The position numbers and the translations under genes were made by a program. From positions 1-15,701 of the forward strand of contig MEFT01000027.1 in assembly GCA_001725215.1 (NCBI GenBank): 15,701 nucleotides of DNA, read 5' to 3'. The notes under the pieces are model-generated. The model was not told where the DNA came from. It was given only the letters and a program-made list of their open reading frames with translations, and searched no databases. This document shows, piece by piece, positions 1 to 7,084 of this stretch. Numbering within the stretch: position 1 is the first letter of the stretch; every line of letters begins with the position of its first letter. Source of the DNA: Clostridium sp. SCN 57-10. Lineage in GTDB: Bacteria > Bacillota > Clostridia > Oscillospirales > Butyricicoccaceae.

Positions 1-78
1 AGAGTTACTTTTCCTCGGGGAAAAGTAACCAAAACACGCCGCCGCAGGGTTTGCTTCCGCAAACCATCACTGCGGGAA
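1..78. repeat. Intergenic hairpin repeat, copy 1
   Basis: The window opens with a perfect 11-bp hairpin (4-14 pairing with 19-29, loop TCGG) built on GTTACTTTT. A second perfect hairpin follows: GGTTTGC at 48-54 pairs with GCAAACC at 59-65, loop TTCC. Positions 27-49 are identical over 23 bases to 4102-4124. The second hairpin is the exact reverse complement of 4383-4400. These matches define an intergenic repeat family. The element may extend left of the window, and its right border near 78 is uncertain. It lies downstream of the minus-strand aminotransferase gene, outside any convincing coding sequence. Confidence 0.7.
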
Positions 79-115
79 GCGCGCGCCCGCCCTCGACCGT
101 TCACCAACACACAAC

Positions 116-161
116 ACCCAAAAACACAAAAACGGCGCGCGGAATGTTCCGCGCGCCGTTT
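116..161 (-). terminator. Rho-independent terminator of the aminotransferase gene
   Basis: A 15-bp perfect stem (130-144 with 147-161, rich in GCGCGC) lies just past the stop codon of the minus-strand gene ending at 172. On the minus strand it is followed by a T-rich run (complement of 116-130). The position, stem strength and T tract fit an intrinsic terminator. Confidence 0.85.
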
Positions 162-171
162 GGTTTGCTTT

Positions 172-1320
172 TTATTTCTCCATCTCTGCCAGGTACACGC
201 CGACCGCCTTGCCCGGCTCGACGGCAACGCCGCAGCGGCGCAGCGCGCGCTCGATGACGCCGAGCGTCGCAACCTCGTCATTGATGTCGATGTTGCCCAT
301 GTGTCCGAGACGGAACATGCGCCCTGCATAAGGCCCAAGCCCGCCCGCAACGGTGATGCCCTCTTCATAGAGCGTGTTGCGGAACGTCACATCGTCAAGC
401 CCCTCGGGGTAGACAAGGTTCGAAAGCGTAACAGCGCGGTAATTTTCATCGGCAAGCACGGTAAAGCCGCACACCGCAAGCGCCTTCTGCATGGCGCGCG
501 CGTTCTTGAGATGGCGCGCCGCGCGGGCCGCATAGCCCTCTTCCATGATGATGCGCGTCGCCTCGGCCATCGCCCAAACGAGGTTGACGGCGGGCGTCGC
601 GAAGTATTTCGCCGGGTTTTCCATGATGGGCAGCCATTTCGCAAAGTCAACGTAATATTCGGGAATCATGCCGAGCGATTCGCGGCGCGCAAGTGCTTTG
701 CGGCTCGCCCACAGCACGAACATGCCGGGGCACACGCCGAACGCCTTCTGCGAGCCGGTGAACAGGATGTCGATGCCCATGCCGTCCACATCCTCAAACT
801 CGCCCGCCGTAGCGGCGACGCCGTCCACGATATAAATCGTCTCGGGTGACACGCGCGCGGCCATCTCGCCGATTTCGGCGATGGGCGCGCACACGCCGGT
901 CGCCGTGTCAACGTGGCTGACCGTCATCGCCGCATAGCGCTTCGATTTCAGCTTTTCCTCAATGTCGCGTACGGGGATGATCTGCCCCCACTCGGCGCGC
1001 ATCACGTCGACCTGGAGTCCCTTGCGCTCGCAGATCTCGATGAAGCGGTCGCCAAAGAAGCCGTGGCTTATGATGAGCACGCTGTCGCCGCGGCGCGTCG
1101 TGTTCGCAATCGCCATTTCCATCGCCAGCGTGCCCGTGCCCGCGAGGGGAAACGTCGCCCCCGAGCAGTTAAGCAGCGTGCCCAGATCGGCGATCAGCTT
1201 TTTATAGTCGGCGACAAAGCGGGGGTCGCCAAAGGCCTGCATCTCGCGGCCCATCTCATCTTGAATCGACTTTACGACCGGCGTCGGCCCAGGGATCATG
1301 ACCATTTTCTTGGTATTCAT
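172..1320 (-). CDS. PLP-dependent class V aminotransferase (alanine-glyoxylate / serine-pyruvate type)
   Basis: This 382-residue protein fits fold-type I, class V aminotransferases, which transfer an amino group between alanine, serine or a similar donor and glyoxylate or pyruvate in the cytoplasm. The N terminus has the family signature IPGPTPV. A glycine-rich cofactor loop (AGTGTLAMEMA) follows near residue 60, and VDGVAA near residue 165 carries the aspartate that contacts the PLP ring nitrogen. GSQKAFGVCPG places the Schiff-base lysine at K192. Length is normal for the family. The start at 1320 is supported by AAGGAG at 1329-1334, eight bases upstream. It is a single-gene unit with its own promoter (1372-1399) and terminator. 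The substrate is not fixed by sequence: serine-pyruvate, alanine-glyoxylate and ureidoglycine-glyoxylate enzymes share this fold. The divergent neighbour is a purine-salvage gene, which keeps the purine-related option open. Confidence 0.9.
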   Translation of the reverse strand: MNTKKMVMIPGPTPVVKSIQDEMGREMQAFGDPRFVADYKKLIADLGTLLNCSGATFPLAGTGTLAMEMAIANTTRRGDSVLIISHGFFGDRFIEICERKGLQVDVMRAEWGQIIPVRDIEEKLKSKRYAAMTVSHVDTATGVCAPIAEIGEMAARVSPETIYIVDGVAATAGEFEDVDGMGIDILFTGSQKAFGVCPGMFVLWASRKALARRESLGMIPEYYVDFAKWLPIMENPAKYFATPAVNLVWAMAEATRIIMEEGYAARAARHLKNARAMQKALAVCGFTVLADENYRAVTLSNLVYPEGLDDVTFRNTLYEEGITVAGGLGPYAGRMFRLGHMGNIDINDEVATLGVIERALRRCGVAVEPGKAVGVYLAEMEK

Positions 1321-1333
1321 GGCATACTCTCCT

Positions 1334-1360
1334 TTTACTAATAGTAAAATAGTATTTACT
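1334..1360. promoter_or_regulatory. Palindromic operator candidate upstream of the aminotransferase
   Basis: TTTACTA at 1334-1340 and TAGTAAA at 1342-1348 form a perfect 7-bp inverted repeat around one base. A second overlapping inverted repeat pairs AGTAAA (1343-1348) with TTTACT (1355-1360). The array lies between the minus-strand -10 box and the ribosome binding site, where a repressor would block transcription. The cognate regulator is unknown. Confidence 0.5.
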
Positions 1361-1371
1361 CTTATACCTTA

Positions 1372-1399
1372 ATTATAACAACCGTGCCGCAAATGTCAA
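1372..1399 (-). promoter_or_regulatory. Consensus SigA promoter of the aminotransferase gene
   Basis: Read on the minus strand, TTGACA (1394-1399) and TATAAT (1372-1377) are both perfect consensus boxes with a 16-bp spacer. The start codon lies about 50 bases downstream. Such a strong core promoter would normally need repression, which fits the palindromes just downstream. Confidence 0.85.
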
Positions 1400-1407
1400 C
1401 ACCTTTC

Positions 1408-1436
1408 TTGCGCCGCGCCGCGCGGTGTGGTATAGT
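1408..1436 (+). promoter_or_regulatory. Probable SigA promoter of xpt
   Basis: TTGCGC (1408-1413), a 17-bp spacer and TATAGT (1431-1436) precede xpt by about 70 bases. The -35 box is weak and the -10 box good. It diverges from the aminotransferase promoter, and the two cores almost touch. Confidence 0.5.
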
Positions 1437-1508
1437 AAATGCGCTGCTTTTATGGGTAAAATAAATGAATATGGCGCGGCCGCAGCGGGCTGCCACAAGG
1501 AGGATACC

Positions 1509-2084
1509 ATGCGGCTTTTGGAAGAACGCATTGTGCGCGACGGCGCCGTGAAACCGGGAAACGTGCTGATGGTCGACAGCTTTTTGAACCACCGGCTTGA
1601 TGTTTCGCTGCTCAATGAGATGGGGCGCGAGCTGCGCCGCCTGTTTGCCGACGCGGACATAAACCTTGTCCTGACGATTGAAGCGTCCGGCATTGCGCTT
1701 GCCTGTTTTGCGGCGCAGCAGTTCGGCGTGCCCGTCGTCTTTGCCAAAAAGACGCAGAGCGTCAACGTAGACGGTGGCGTTTATGCCGCGCAGGTCGAAT
1801 CGTTCACGCGTAAGCGGACGTATGACGTCGTCGTGTCGAAAAAGTTTCTGCACGAGGGCGACCGCGTGCTCATCGTTGACGATTTTCTGGCGAGCGGCAG
1901 CGCGCTTTCCGGGCTGTGCGGTATCGTGGAGCAGGCGGGCGCGACGGTCGCGGGCATCGGCATCGCCATCGAAAAGGGTTTTCAGGAGGGCGGCGCGCGC
2001 ATTCGAGCGCAGGGATATCGCCTTGAATCGCTTGCCATTGTCGAGTCGATGGACGAAACGACGGGTGCCGTCGAATTCCGGTAG
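1509..2084 (+). CDS. xpt: Xanthine phosphoribosyltransferase
   Basis: This enzyme transfers the phosphoribosyl group of PRPP to xanthine, giving XMP for guanine nucleotide salvage in the cytoplasm. The 191-residue length is close to the Bacillus enzyme (about 194). The N-terminal stretch FLNHRLDVSLLNEMG is typical of Xpt. The PRPP-binding loop is VLIVDDFLASGSAL, with the acidic pair at D124-D125. The C terminus carries the EKGFQEGG stretch seen in this family. I chose the ATG at 1509 because AAGGAGG at 1497-1503 sits five bases upstream and the protein then starts as in homologues; a start at 1425 would add 28 unrelated residues. No purine riboswitch fits between the promoter and the start. 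No dedicated xanthine permease gene follows, unlike the common xpt-pbuX pair. Confidence 0.92.
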   Translation: MRLLEERIVRDGAVKPGNVLMVDSFLNHRLDVSLLNEMGRELRRLFADADINLVLTIEASGIALACFAAQQFGVPVVFAKKTQSVNVDGGVYAAQVESFTRKRTYDVVVSKKFLHEGDRVLIVDDFLASGSALSGLCGIVEQAGATVAGIGIAIEKGFQEGGARIRAQGYRLESLAIVESMDETTGAVEFR

Positions 2085-2093
2085 GTTGCACGC

Positions 2094-2122
2094 TTGACTT
2101 TGCGCGCCTCGCGATTTATGAT
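2094..2122 (+). promoter_or_regulatory. SigA promoter of the cysteine desulfidase / nitroreductase operon
   Basis: TTGACT (2094-2099), a 17-bp spacer and TATGAT (2117-2122) lie 10 bases after the xpt stop codon and 56 bases before the next start. Each box differs from consensus by one base. Confidence 0.75.
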
Positions 2123-2178
2123 AAGCATGACCAAACAGCATTTTTGGTGTGAAAAAGACACGATAAGGAGCGAAAAAC

Positions 2179-3456
2179 ATGAGAAAAGAAGACAGAAAGT
2201 ATGCGGCGTTCGTTCAGATACTGAACGAAGAGCTGCTGCCCGCTATGGGGTGTACCGAGCCCATCGCCGTAGCGTATGCGAGTGCGCGTGCGCGTGCGGT
2301 GCTGGGCGTGCTGCCCGACCGGTGCGAGCTGGTCGTCAGCGGAAACATCATTAAAAACGTGAAGAGCGTCGTCGTGCCCAATACGGGCGGGCTTAAAGGG
2401 CTTGAAGCGTCGGTCGCGGCGGGTGTCGTCGCGGGCAATGCCGATGCGGTGCTTGAGGTGGTGGCATCCATCACCCAGGAGCAGAAGCCGGGCATCCGCG
2501 CGTTTATGGAGACGCATGAGATTCGCGTTACCCCCTTTACGGGCGACATTGTGTTCTATATCAAGGTTACGCTCTATGCCGGCGCGGAGAGCGCGTCGGT
2601 CACCATTACGAATTTTCACACCAACATCATAGAGATTATAAAAAACGGCGAAGCTGTGTTCACCGCCTCGCCAGACGAGGGCGCTGGCAAGGGCATGACC
2701 GACCGTTCGTGCCTCGACGTCGAGAGCATCATCGATTTTGCCGACACCGTCGATCTGGACGACGTGCGTTCGGTCATCGGGCGGCAGATTGAGTATAACA
2801 GCGCCATTTCGGCCGAGGGGCTGACGGGCGACTGGGGCGCGCAAATCGGCAAGGTGCTGCTGCGCGCGGGCGGCAGCGATTATAAGGCGCGCGTCAAGGC
2901 GGCGGCCGCCGCCGGATCGGATGCCCGCATGAGCGGCTGCGAAAAGCCGGTCGTCATTGTGTCGGGCAGCGGAAACCAGGGTATGACGGCGTCTCTGCCC
3001 GTCATTGAATACGCGCGTGTCATCGGTGCGAGCGAGGATATGCTGATGCGCGCCCTCGTTGTGTCCGACCTCATCACCATTCATCAGAAGACGGGCATCG
3101 GCCGCCTTTCCGCCTTCTGCGGCGCGACGAGCGCAGGGTGCGGCGCGGCAAGCGGCATCGCCTATCTGGACGGCGAGCGGTATGATGCGATTTCGCATAC
3201 CATCGTAAACGCCCTCGCCATTCTGGCGGGCATGGTGTGCGACGGCGCGAAGCCCTCTTGCGCGGGCAAAATCGCCGCCGCCGTCGACGCGGGTCTCATG
3301 GGTTACGAGATGTATAAAAACGGACAGCAGTTTTATGACGGAGACGGCATCGTGAAAAAGGGCGTAGACCGCACGATCGCTGAGGTAGGCCGTATGGCGC
3401 GCGAGGGTATGCGCGAAACCGACAAGGAAATTCTGCACATCATGGTGGAGAAATAA
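2179..3456 (+). CDS. L-cysteine desulfidase family protein (UPF0597 / CyuA-like)
   Basis: The 425-residue protein matches the UPF0597 family, which includes archaeal L-cysteine desulfidase and enterobacterial CyuA (YhaM). These cytoplasmic enzymes break cysteine into pyruvate, ammonia and sulfide using an oxygen-sensitive iron-sulfur cluster. The signature LLPAMGCTEP places a cysteine at residue 25. Further cysteines are at 314 and 321 (SAFCGATSAGCGAASG) and at 354 and 361 (MVCDGAKPSC). The 40-residue spacing between the two later groups fits a family cluster-ligand pattern. AAGGAG at 2165-2170 is eight bases before the ATG. It is first in a two-gene operon with the nitroreductase, 30 bases apart. 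Related serine dehydratases also use iron-sulfur chemistry, so the exact substrate is inferred. Confidence 0.85.
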   Translation: MRKEDRKYAAFVQILNEELLPAMGCTEPIAVAYASARARAVLGVLPDRCELVVSGNIIKNVKSVVVPNTGGLKGLEASVAAGVVAGNADAVLEVVASITQEQKPGIRAFMETHEIRVTPFTGDIVFYIKVTLYAGAESASVTITNFHTNIIEIIKNGEAVFTASPDEGAGKGMTDRSCLDVESIIDFADTVDLDDVRSVIGRQIEYNSAISAEGLTGDWGAQIGKVLLRAGGSDYKARVKAAAAAGSDARMSGCEKPVVIVSGSGNQGMTASLPVIEYARVIGASEDMLMRALVVSDLITIHQKTGIGRLSAFCGATSAGCGAASGIAYLDGERYDAISHTIVNALAILAGMVCDGAKPSCAGKIAAAVDAGLMGYEMYKNGQQFYDGDGIVKKGVDRTIAEVGRMAREGMRETDKEILHIMVEK

Positions 3457-3486
3457 TCGATTCACACAGCCGAAAGGAGTATGTTT

Positions 3487-3987
3487 ATGACGGTAAAGGA
3501 AGCGATTGACGCACGCCGCAGCATTCGTAAGTATCAGGACCGCGACATCGAGCCGGAGGTGCTGCACGAGGTGCTTGAAGCGGCGCGCCTTGCGCCGAGC
3601 GCGAAAAATATGCAGAGCTGGAAGTTTATCGCCGTGACCGATAAGGCGCTTCGCCCCGCGATGGTTGAGGCATGCGGCGGGCAGACGAGCGTGATGGAGG
3701 CGCCGGTCAGCCTTGTGATCTGCGCTACGGAGGATTCCGTGATGTCGTGCAACCAGCACCGTTCGAGTGTCGATTGTTCGATCGCGATGTCGTTCGTCAT
3801 GCTGCGCGCCTGCGAGCTGGGGCTTGGCACCTGCTGGCTGGGGCATTTTTACGCCGACCGCGTGAAAGACGTGCTCGGTCTGCCGGGAAACTATATCCCC
3901 GTCGCCGTCACGCCGCTCGGCTACCCCGCCGAAGCGGGACGCGAGCGCAACCGCAAGGCGTTTGACGAAGTGTGCGAGATTCGATAA
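3487..3987 (+). CDS. Small nitroreductase family flavoprotein
   Basis: The 166-residue protein belongs to the FMN-dependent nitroreductase family, which moves hydride from NAD(P)H to nitro compounds, quinones or other acceptors. The N terminus VKEAIDARRSIRKY has the RRSIR flavin-phosphate signature. APSAKNMQSWKF contributes to FMN contacts, and CELGLGTCWLGHF is the conserved helix near the C terminus. The protein is at the short end of the family, so it may be a minimal subtype. I prefer the ATG at 3487 over 3481: the GGAG at 3476-3479 is seven bases from 3487 but only one from 3481, and MTVKEAI is the usual family start. It is second in the operon after the cysteine desulfidase family gene and is followed by a strong terminator. 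The physiological substrate is unknown. Confidence 0.88.
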   Translation: MTVKEAIDARRSIRKYQDRDIEPEVLHEVLEAARLAPSAKNMQSWKFIAVTDKALRPAMVEACGGQTSVMEAPVSLVICATEDSVMSCNQHRSSVDCSIAMSFVMLRACELGLGTCWLGHFYADRVKDVLGLPGNYIPVAVTPLGYPAEAGRERNRKAFDEVCEIR

Positions 3988-4001
3988 GCAGAATAAACGC
4001 A

Positions 4002-4037
4002 AAAAGCAGGCATCGTTTGATGCCTGCTTTTGTTTTT
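4002..4037 (+). terminator. Rho-independent terminator after the nitroreductase
   Basis: A perfect 13-bp stem (4002-4014 with 4019-4031, core GCAGGCATC) with a GTTT loop runs into TTTTGTTTTT. It begins 15 bases after the stop codon and closes the desulfidase-nitroreductase operon. Confidence 0.92.
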
Positions 4038-4076
4038 GTGTAAAACGTGCTTCGCGCGGGGTAGACGCTTCGCTTA

Positions 4077-4447
4077 GAGTTACTTTTTCTCATGGAAAAG
4101 CAACCAAAACACGCCGCCGCAGGGGCGGCGAACGCAAACCATCGCGGCGGAAAGGCCCTCAGATGACCTCGGAAGGAGACTCCGCGGCAAATCGCGGCGC
4201 CGTACTTTGCAAACCTCGCAGGTGTATCGCCGTGGCAGACGCCGCCCTTCCTTGTGCCTGACCGTGCGTGCGGAAGACCCGAAGCTCATCTTTGCTTCGC
4301 AGTCGGTCTCGGCGCGTCACGCGCCGTGCTTTTGCCGTGACGGCACCCCGCAGGCTGCCGGAGAAGCCAATTCGGCGTGGTAGGTTTGCGGAAGCAAACC
4401 GCACGACGGGCGTTTTTGGTTACTTTTTGCGCAAACAAAAAGTAACC
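4077..4447. repeat. MITE-like structured intergenic element with inverted arms
   Basis: The left arm (about 4079-4147) and the right arm (about 4376-4447) are imperfect inverted copies of the repeat at positions 1-78. Each arm starts from a GTTACTTTT hairpin: imperfect at 4079-4104, perfect 12 bp at 4418-4429 with 4436-4447. The right arm keeps the GGTTTGC/GCAAACC hairpin (4383-4389 with 4394-4400). In the left arm that hairpin is degraded and a CGCCGCC/GGCGGCG stem (4112-4118 with 4124-4130) appears instead. The roughly 230-base core holds further stems, such as CGGCGCG/CGCGCCG (4310-4316 with 4320-4326) and TGCCGT/ACGGCA (4333-4345). Open frames across it have no family resemblance. It could be a non-autonomous mobile element, a REP-like sequence or a structured RNA. 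Confidence 0.6.
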
Positions 4448-4537
4448 CCACAGCGGGGAGCGCGTAATTTTCGTCCTCCGCGAAGCGGAAAACCCCCGCG
4501 CGGAGCGCACCGTCTGCTCCCCGCAGACTGCCACACC
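4448..4537. other. Hairpin-rich flank between the repeat and the aminopeptidase gene
   Basis: This stretch has two small stems: TCCGC/GCGGA around the GAA near 4477-4489, and GTCTGC/GCAGAC (4512-4517 with 4523-4528, loop TCCCC). The latter lies just past the stop of the minus-strand aminopeptidase gene but has no T tract, so I do not call it a proven terminator. The segment may belong to the repeat element. Confidence 0.4.
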
Positions 4538-6496
4538 CTACTTCATCGCGATATAACCAAGCTTGACAAGCAGGTCGAGATAGGCGCGCACCGACCGCTG
4601 GCTGCCGCCGTGGCAGTCGCAATAAACCGCACGGAAAATATCGGCGACGGTACGCGTGCCATCGACATAATACGGAATCAGCGTTTCTGCCAGCTCGGCG
4701 CGTACAAGCCCCGGTCGGAAGTCGCGCTTATACTGCTCGAGTGCGCGCTGAAGCGTGGGGCTGCCCTCCGGCGCTGTTTCCAGGTGATCGAGCGGGGCGG
4801 GCACAAGCCGCACAGGCACGGCGCCGTCCGGCGTGACCTTGAGCGGGCGCGACTTGGCGCCCGTCAGCTCGAAATAGCGGTCCAGCATATCGCGCGCCGC
4901 CTCGCCCATGCGGGTGCGCTCGCTTTCCACCAGCTGTTCGACGCGCGGCGAATCGACAAAGCGGCGCACGTCGCGGCATGCATCGCGGTAGAAATCCGCA
5001 ATGTGGTCAACGGCGCTGTCAAGCGCGTTGCCGTCGGTCACACCCTCAAGCGCCAGACCGAGCTCGCGCTCGACCTCGGCTGTCATGGTGGTGAACATGC
5101 GTCCGAACAGCTGCGGAATGTCGCGCTCGGAGAAGTTTGCAAGCAGATAGGCGTAAGCGGCGGCAAGCGCTGCGCTGCGGCGCAGCATGTCGGGGTCAAT
5201 TACATCGGGCGTGTCGCCGCTCGTGTGATAATAAAGATCGGGCCACTGCCCCAACATGGGCGTGGGAACGCCGATGCTGGGGTCGGACAGGATATAGTGG
5301 TCGCTGCCCAGCGAAAACGGCGCGATGAAGCTGTTAAACATCGGAACGCTGTCGGCTTCGCCCATCAGCCCGGGCATTTCGCGCCTAAGCTCGTCGAGAA
5401 CAAGAGAGGCAAGCTCGGTGACGAAAGAGGGCAGCGCGCGTGGTAACCCGCTGATCGTCAGCGGGCCGTAGCCCTTGGACTGCCGCCCGCCCACCATGTC
5501 AAGATTGAGTGCGGCCAGCATTTTATGGGCGCGCGCGCCCGTTCCTGCGAGATAGGCGGACGTCCCCGTCATTTCGGGCACAAGAAGCAGGCGCACGCCG
5601 CGCCGCAGGCGGGGCAGGCGGCCGCTCTCGGTCAGCTCGCGCAGCACGCGCATAGCCTCCATGCCGCAGGCGACGCCGCTTGCGTTGTCGTTCGCGCAGG
5701 CGCGCGGGTGGCATAGGTGGGCGACGATGGAAATTTCCTCGTCGGTCTCGCCGGGCAGCAGCGCCGAAACAACCTCAAGCGAGCCGTCATAGAGCTTGGC
5801 GTCCACAAAGCAGGTGACCTGTGGGTATGCTCCCTCCTCCCGCATGGTGCGGCAAAGCGCCGCAAGGCGGTCGCCCGCGCGCGGCGTAAGCACAAAACCG
5901 AACACTTGCGGGTAAGACGGATTGCGCCACCAGAACGAGGTGTATTTGCGCGTATCGTGCAGGTCGCAGCGGTCGCGATTTTGATTGGTCACGGCGTGGT
6001 CGGTGATAAAGCCGAGCGCGCCATATTTGCGCACCGCCCAAAGGTAGGCATTGAAATCATCGCGTACGAGCAAAATCCTGCCGCGCAGCTCGGCGTGCTT
6101 ATAGGCACTTTCGTCGCTGCCCTTGTCCATCAGATATACGTCAAGCGGTTCGTCCCGCCGGTCAAACGGTGCGCTGCGCTGAATGAGCGAAACGGGGTCG
6201 GCCGCAAAGTCGGCCAGAAGCTCGCGCTGCGGCGAAACAAGCTCGCACCGCGCGGCGCGGCAGCTCCATTCCTCAAACGAGTGGGTGGTGAAAAAGCGGG
6301 CAGACGTCGTCGCCGGGTAGGAAAGGACTTCGGCGGAAATGCCGTCTTCCGCGAGGCGGTCGCGGCAATAGGCGGCGGCAGCGCGATAGCCGGGCGAAGC
6401 CTGAATGCGGTGATGGGTTGCAACGTCACAGACGGTGCGCATCGCCCGCTCGCCGCAGACAGAGGCGCGAATGAGCCGGGTTGTTTCACGAATCAT
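4538..6496 (-). CDS. M28-type zinc aminopeptidase-like protein (DUF4910-like)
   Basis: The 652-residue protein has a zinc aminopeptidase fold of the M28/DUF4910 kind and probably releases N-terminal residues from peptides in the cytoplasm; I see no signal peptide. An N-terminal region to about residue 245 includes a PA-like insertion (RGRILLVRDD). Likely zinc ligands and catalytic residues are HLCHPRACANDNASG (H260, H263, D270), VPEMTG (E308), LNLDMVGG (D333) and YYHTSGDT (H424). After the peptidase domain, about 150 residues end in a segment resembling a winged helix (RTVADIFRAVYCDC to LVKLGYIAMK). The start at 6496 is set by AAAGGAG at 6504-6510, seven bases upstream; an in-frame start at 6571 would place the promoter inside the gene. 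It has its own promoter at 6530-6558. Substrate specificity is unknown. Confidence 0.82.
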   Translation of the reverse strand: MIRETTRLIRASVCGERAMRTVCDVATHHRIQASPGYRAAAAYCRDRLAEDGISAEVLSYPATTSARFFTTHSFEEWSCRAARCELVSPQRELLADFAADPVSLIQRSAPFDRRDEPLDVYLMDKGSDESAYKHAELRGRILLVRDDFNAYLWAVRKYGALGFITDHAVTNQNRDRCDLHDTRKYTSFWWRNPSYPQVFGFVLTPRAGDRLAALCRTMREEGAYPQVTCFVDAKLYDGSLEVVSALLPGETDEEISIVAHLCHPRACANDNASGVACGMEAMRVLRELTESGRLPRLRRGVRLLLVPEMTGTSAYLAGTGARAHKMLAALNLDMVGGRQSKGYGPLTISGLPRALPSFVTELASLVLDELRREMPGLMGEADSVPMFNSFIAPFSLGSDHYILSDPSIGVPTPMLGQWPDLYYHTSGDTPDVIDPDMLRRSAALAAAYAYLLANFSERDIPQLFGRMFTTMTAEVERELGLALEGVTDGNALDSAVDHIADFYRDACRDVRRFVDSPRVEQLVESERTRMGEAARDMLDRYFELTGAKSRPLKVTPDGAVPVRLVPAPLDHLETAPEGSPTLQRALEQYKRDFRPGLVRAELAETLIPYYVDGTRTVADIFRAVYCDCHGGSQRSVRAYLDLLVKLGYIAMK

Positions 6497-6529
6497 AATG
6501 GCGCTCCTTTGCTTTGTCGTGTTAAAGCT

Positions 6530-6558
6530 ATGATACACCGCTCGCGGCGGCGCGTCAA
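6530..6558 (-). promoter_or_regulatory. SigA promoter of the aminopeptidase gene
   Basis: On the minus strand TTGACG (6553-6558), a 17-bp spacer and TATCAT (6530-6535) lie about 35 bases before the start codon. Both boxes are one base from consensus. The promoter sits in the 81-base gap after the GNAT gene, so the aminopeptidase can be transcribed on its own. Confidence 0.78.
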
Positions 6559-6577
6559 GCAGGCACCGCATGCATGC

Positions 6578-7057
6578 TTACTCCACTATGGTCATGCCAT
6601 ATTTGCGGTAAAACATAAGCCCCCGCTCGTTTTGCAGCAGGCAGGTGAGGCAGGCTTCCTCATACCTTTTGAAGATCTCCGCGAGGGCGTGGGTCAACAG
6701 CGCAACGCCGTGCCCCCGGCCTTGGCAGGCGGGGGAAACGACAAGCTTGTCAACCTCGTTTTCCCGCAGCCAGTAAAAACCGACGAGCCTCTCCTCCTGC
6801 CAAAAGGCACGAAACGATTCAATAAAGTGCTCCTGCCCGGCTAAATCCTTCATATATGCGAGCGTGCCCTCCGGCGTGCCGGGCGGACGCTGAAAGGAAA
6901 ACGCCTCGTCGAGCAAGCGGCAATAGCTTTGTATCAAATCGGCCTCAAACGGCTTCTCGACCAAGGTCATGCCCTCATGCGGCTTAAAATCTCGCTTGTG
7001 CAGCACAAATTCGCAATTCTCCCACGGATTTTGCGGATCAAATACATATGGCTTCAT
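6578..7057 (-). CDS. GNAT family N-acetyltransferase
   Basis: The 159-residue protein resembles GNAT acyltransferases, which move an acetyl group from acetyl-CoA to an amine. The C-terminal half shows the order expected for the fold: a strand LVGFYWLRENEVDKLVVSP, then the acetyl-CoA loop CQGRGHGVALLTHAL (motif A, Q-x-x-G-x-G/A), then LTCLLQNERGLMFYRKYGM (motif B). I chose the ATG at 7057 because GGGAGG at 7065-7070 is seven bases upstream; the ATG at 7072 would put this site inside the gene. The acceptor substrate cannot be inferred. It lies upstream of the aminopeptidase on the same strand and diverges from secA. Confidence 0.82.
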   Translation of the reverse strand: MKPYVFDPQNPWENCEFVLHKRDFKPHEGMTLVEKPFEADLIQSYCRLLDEAFSFQRPPGTPEGTLAYMKDLAGQEHFIESFRAFWQEERLVGFYWLRENEVDKLVVSPACQGRGHGVALLTHALAEIFKRYEEACLTCLLQNERGLMFYRKYGMTIVE

Positions 7058-7084
7058 ACGCATACCTCCCATTTTCCTGCGTCC

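Noticed and set aside
1437..1508. Purine riboswitch upstream of xpt
   Set aside because: Only about 70 bases separate the promoter from the start, and I see neither the three-way junction nor a following terminator.
2116..4002. Long minus-strand open frame (628 codons) opposite the desulfidase and nitroreductase genes
   Set aside because: It is antisense to two well-supported genes, has no family motifs or ribosome binding site, and is a by-product of high GC codon usage.
4268..5446. Plus-strand open frame covering the repeat core and the 3' part of the aminopeptidase gene
   Set aside because: It spans a non-coding repeat and the opposite strand of a gene with clear catalytic motifs, and its sequence is biased and unfamiliar.
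5717..6844. Plus-strand open frame opposite the aminopeptidase and GNAT genes
   Set aside because: Antisense to two supported genes; crosses their intergenic promoter; no domain.
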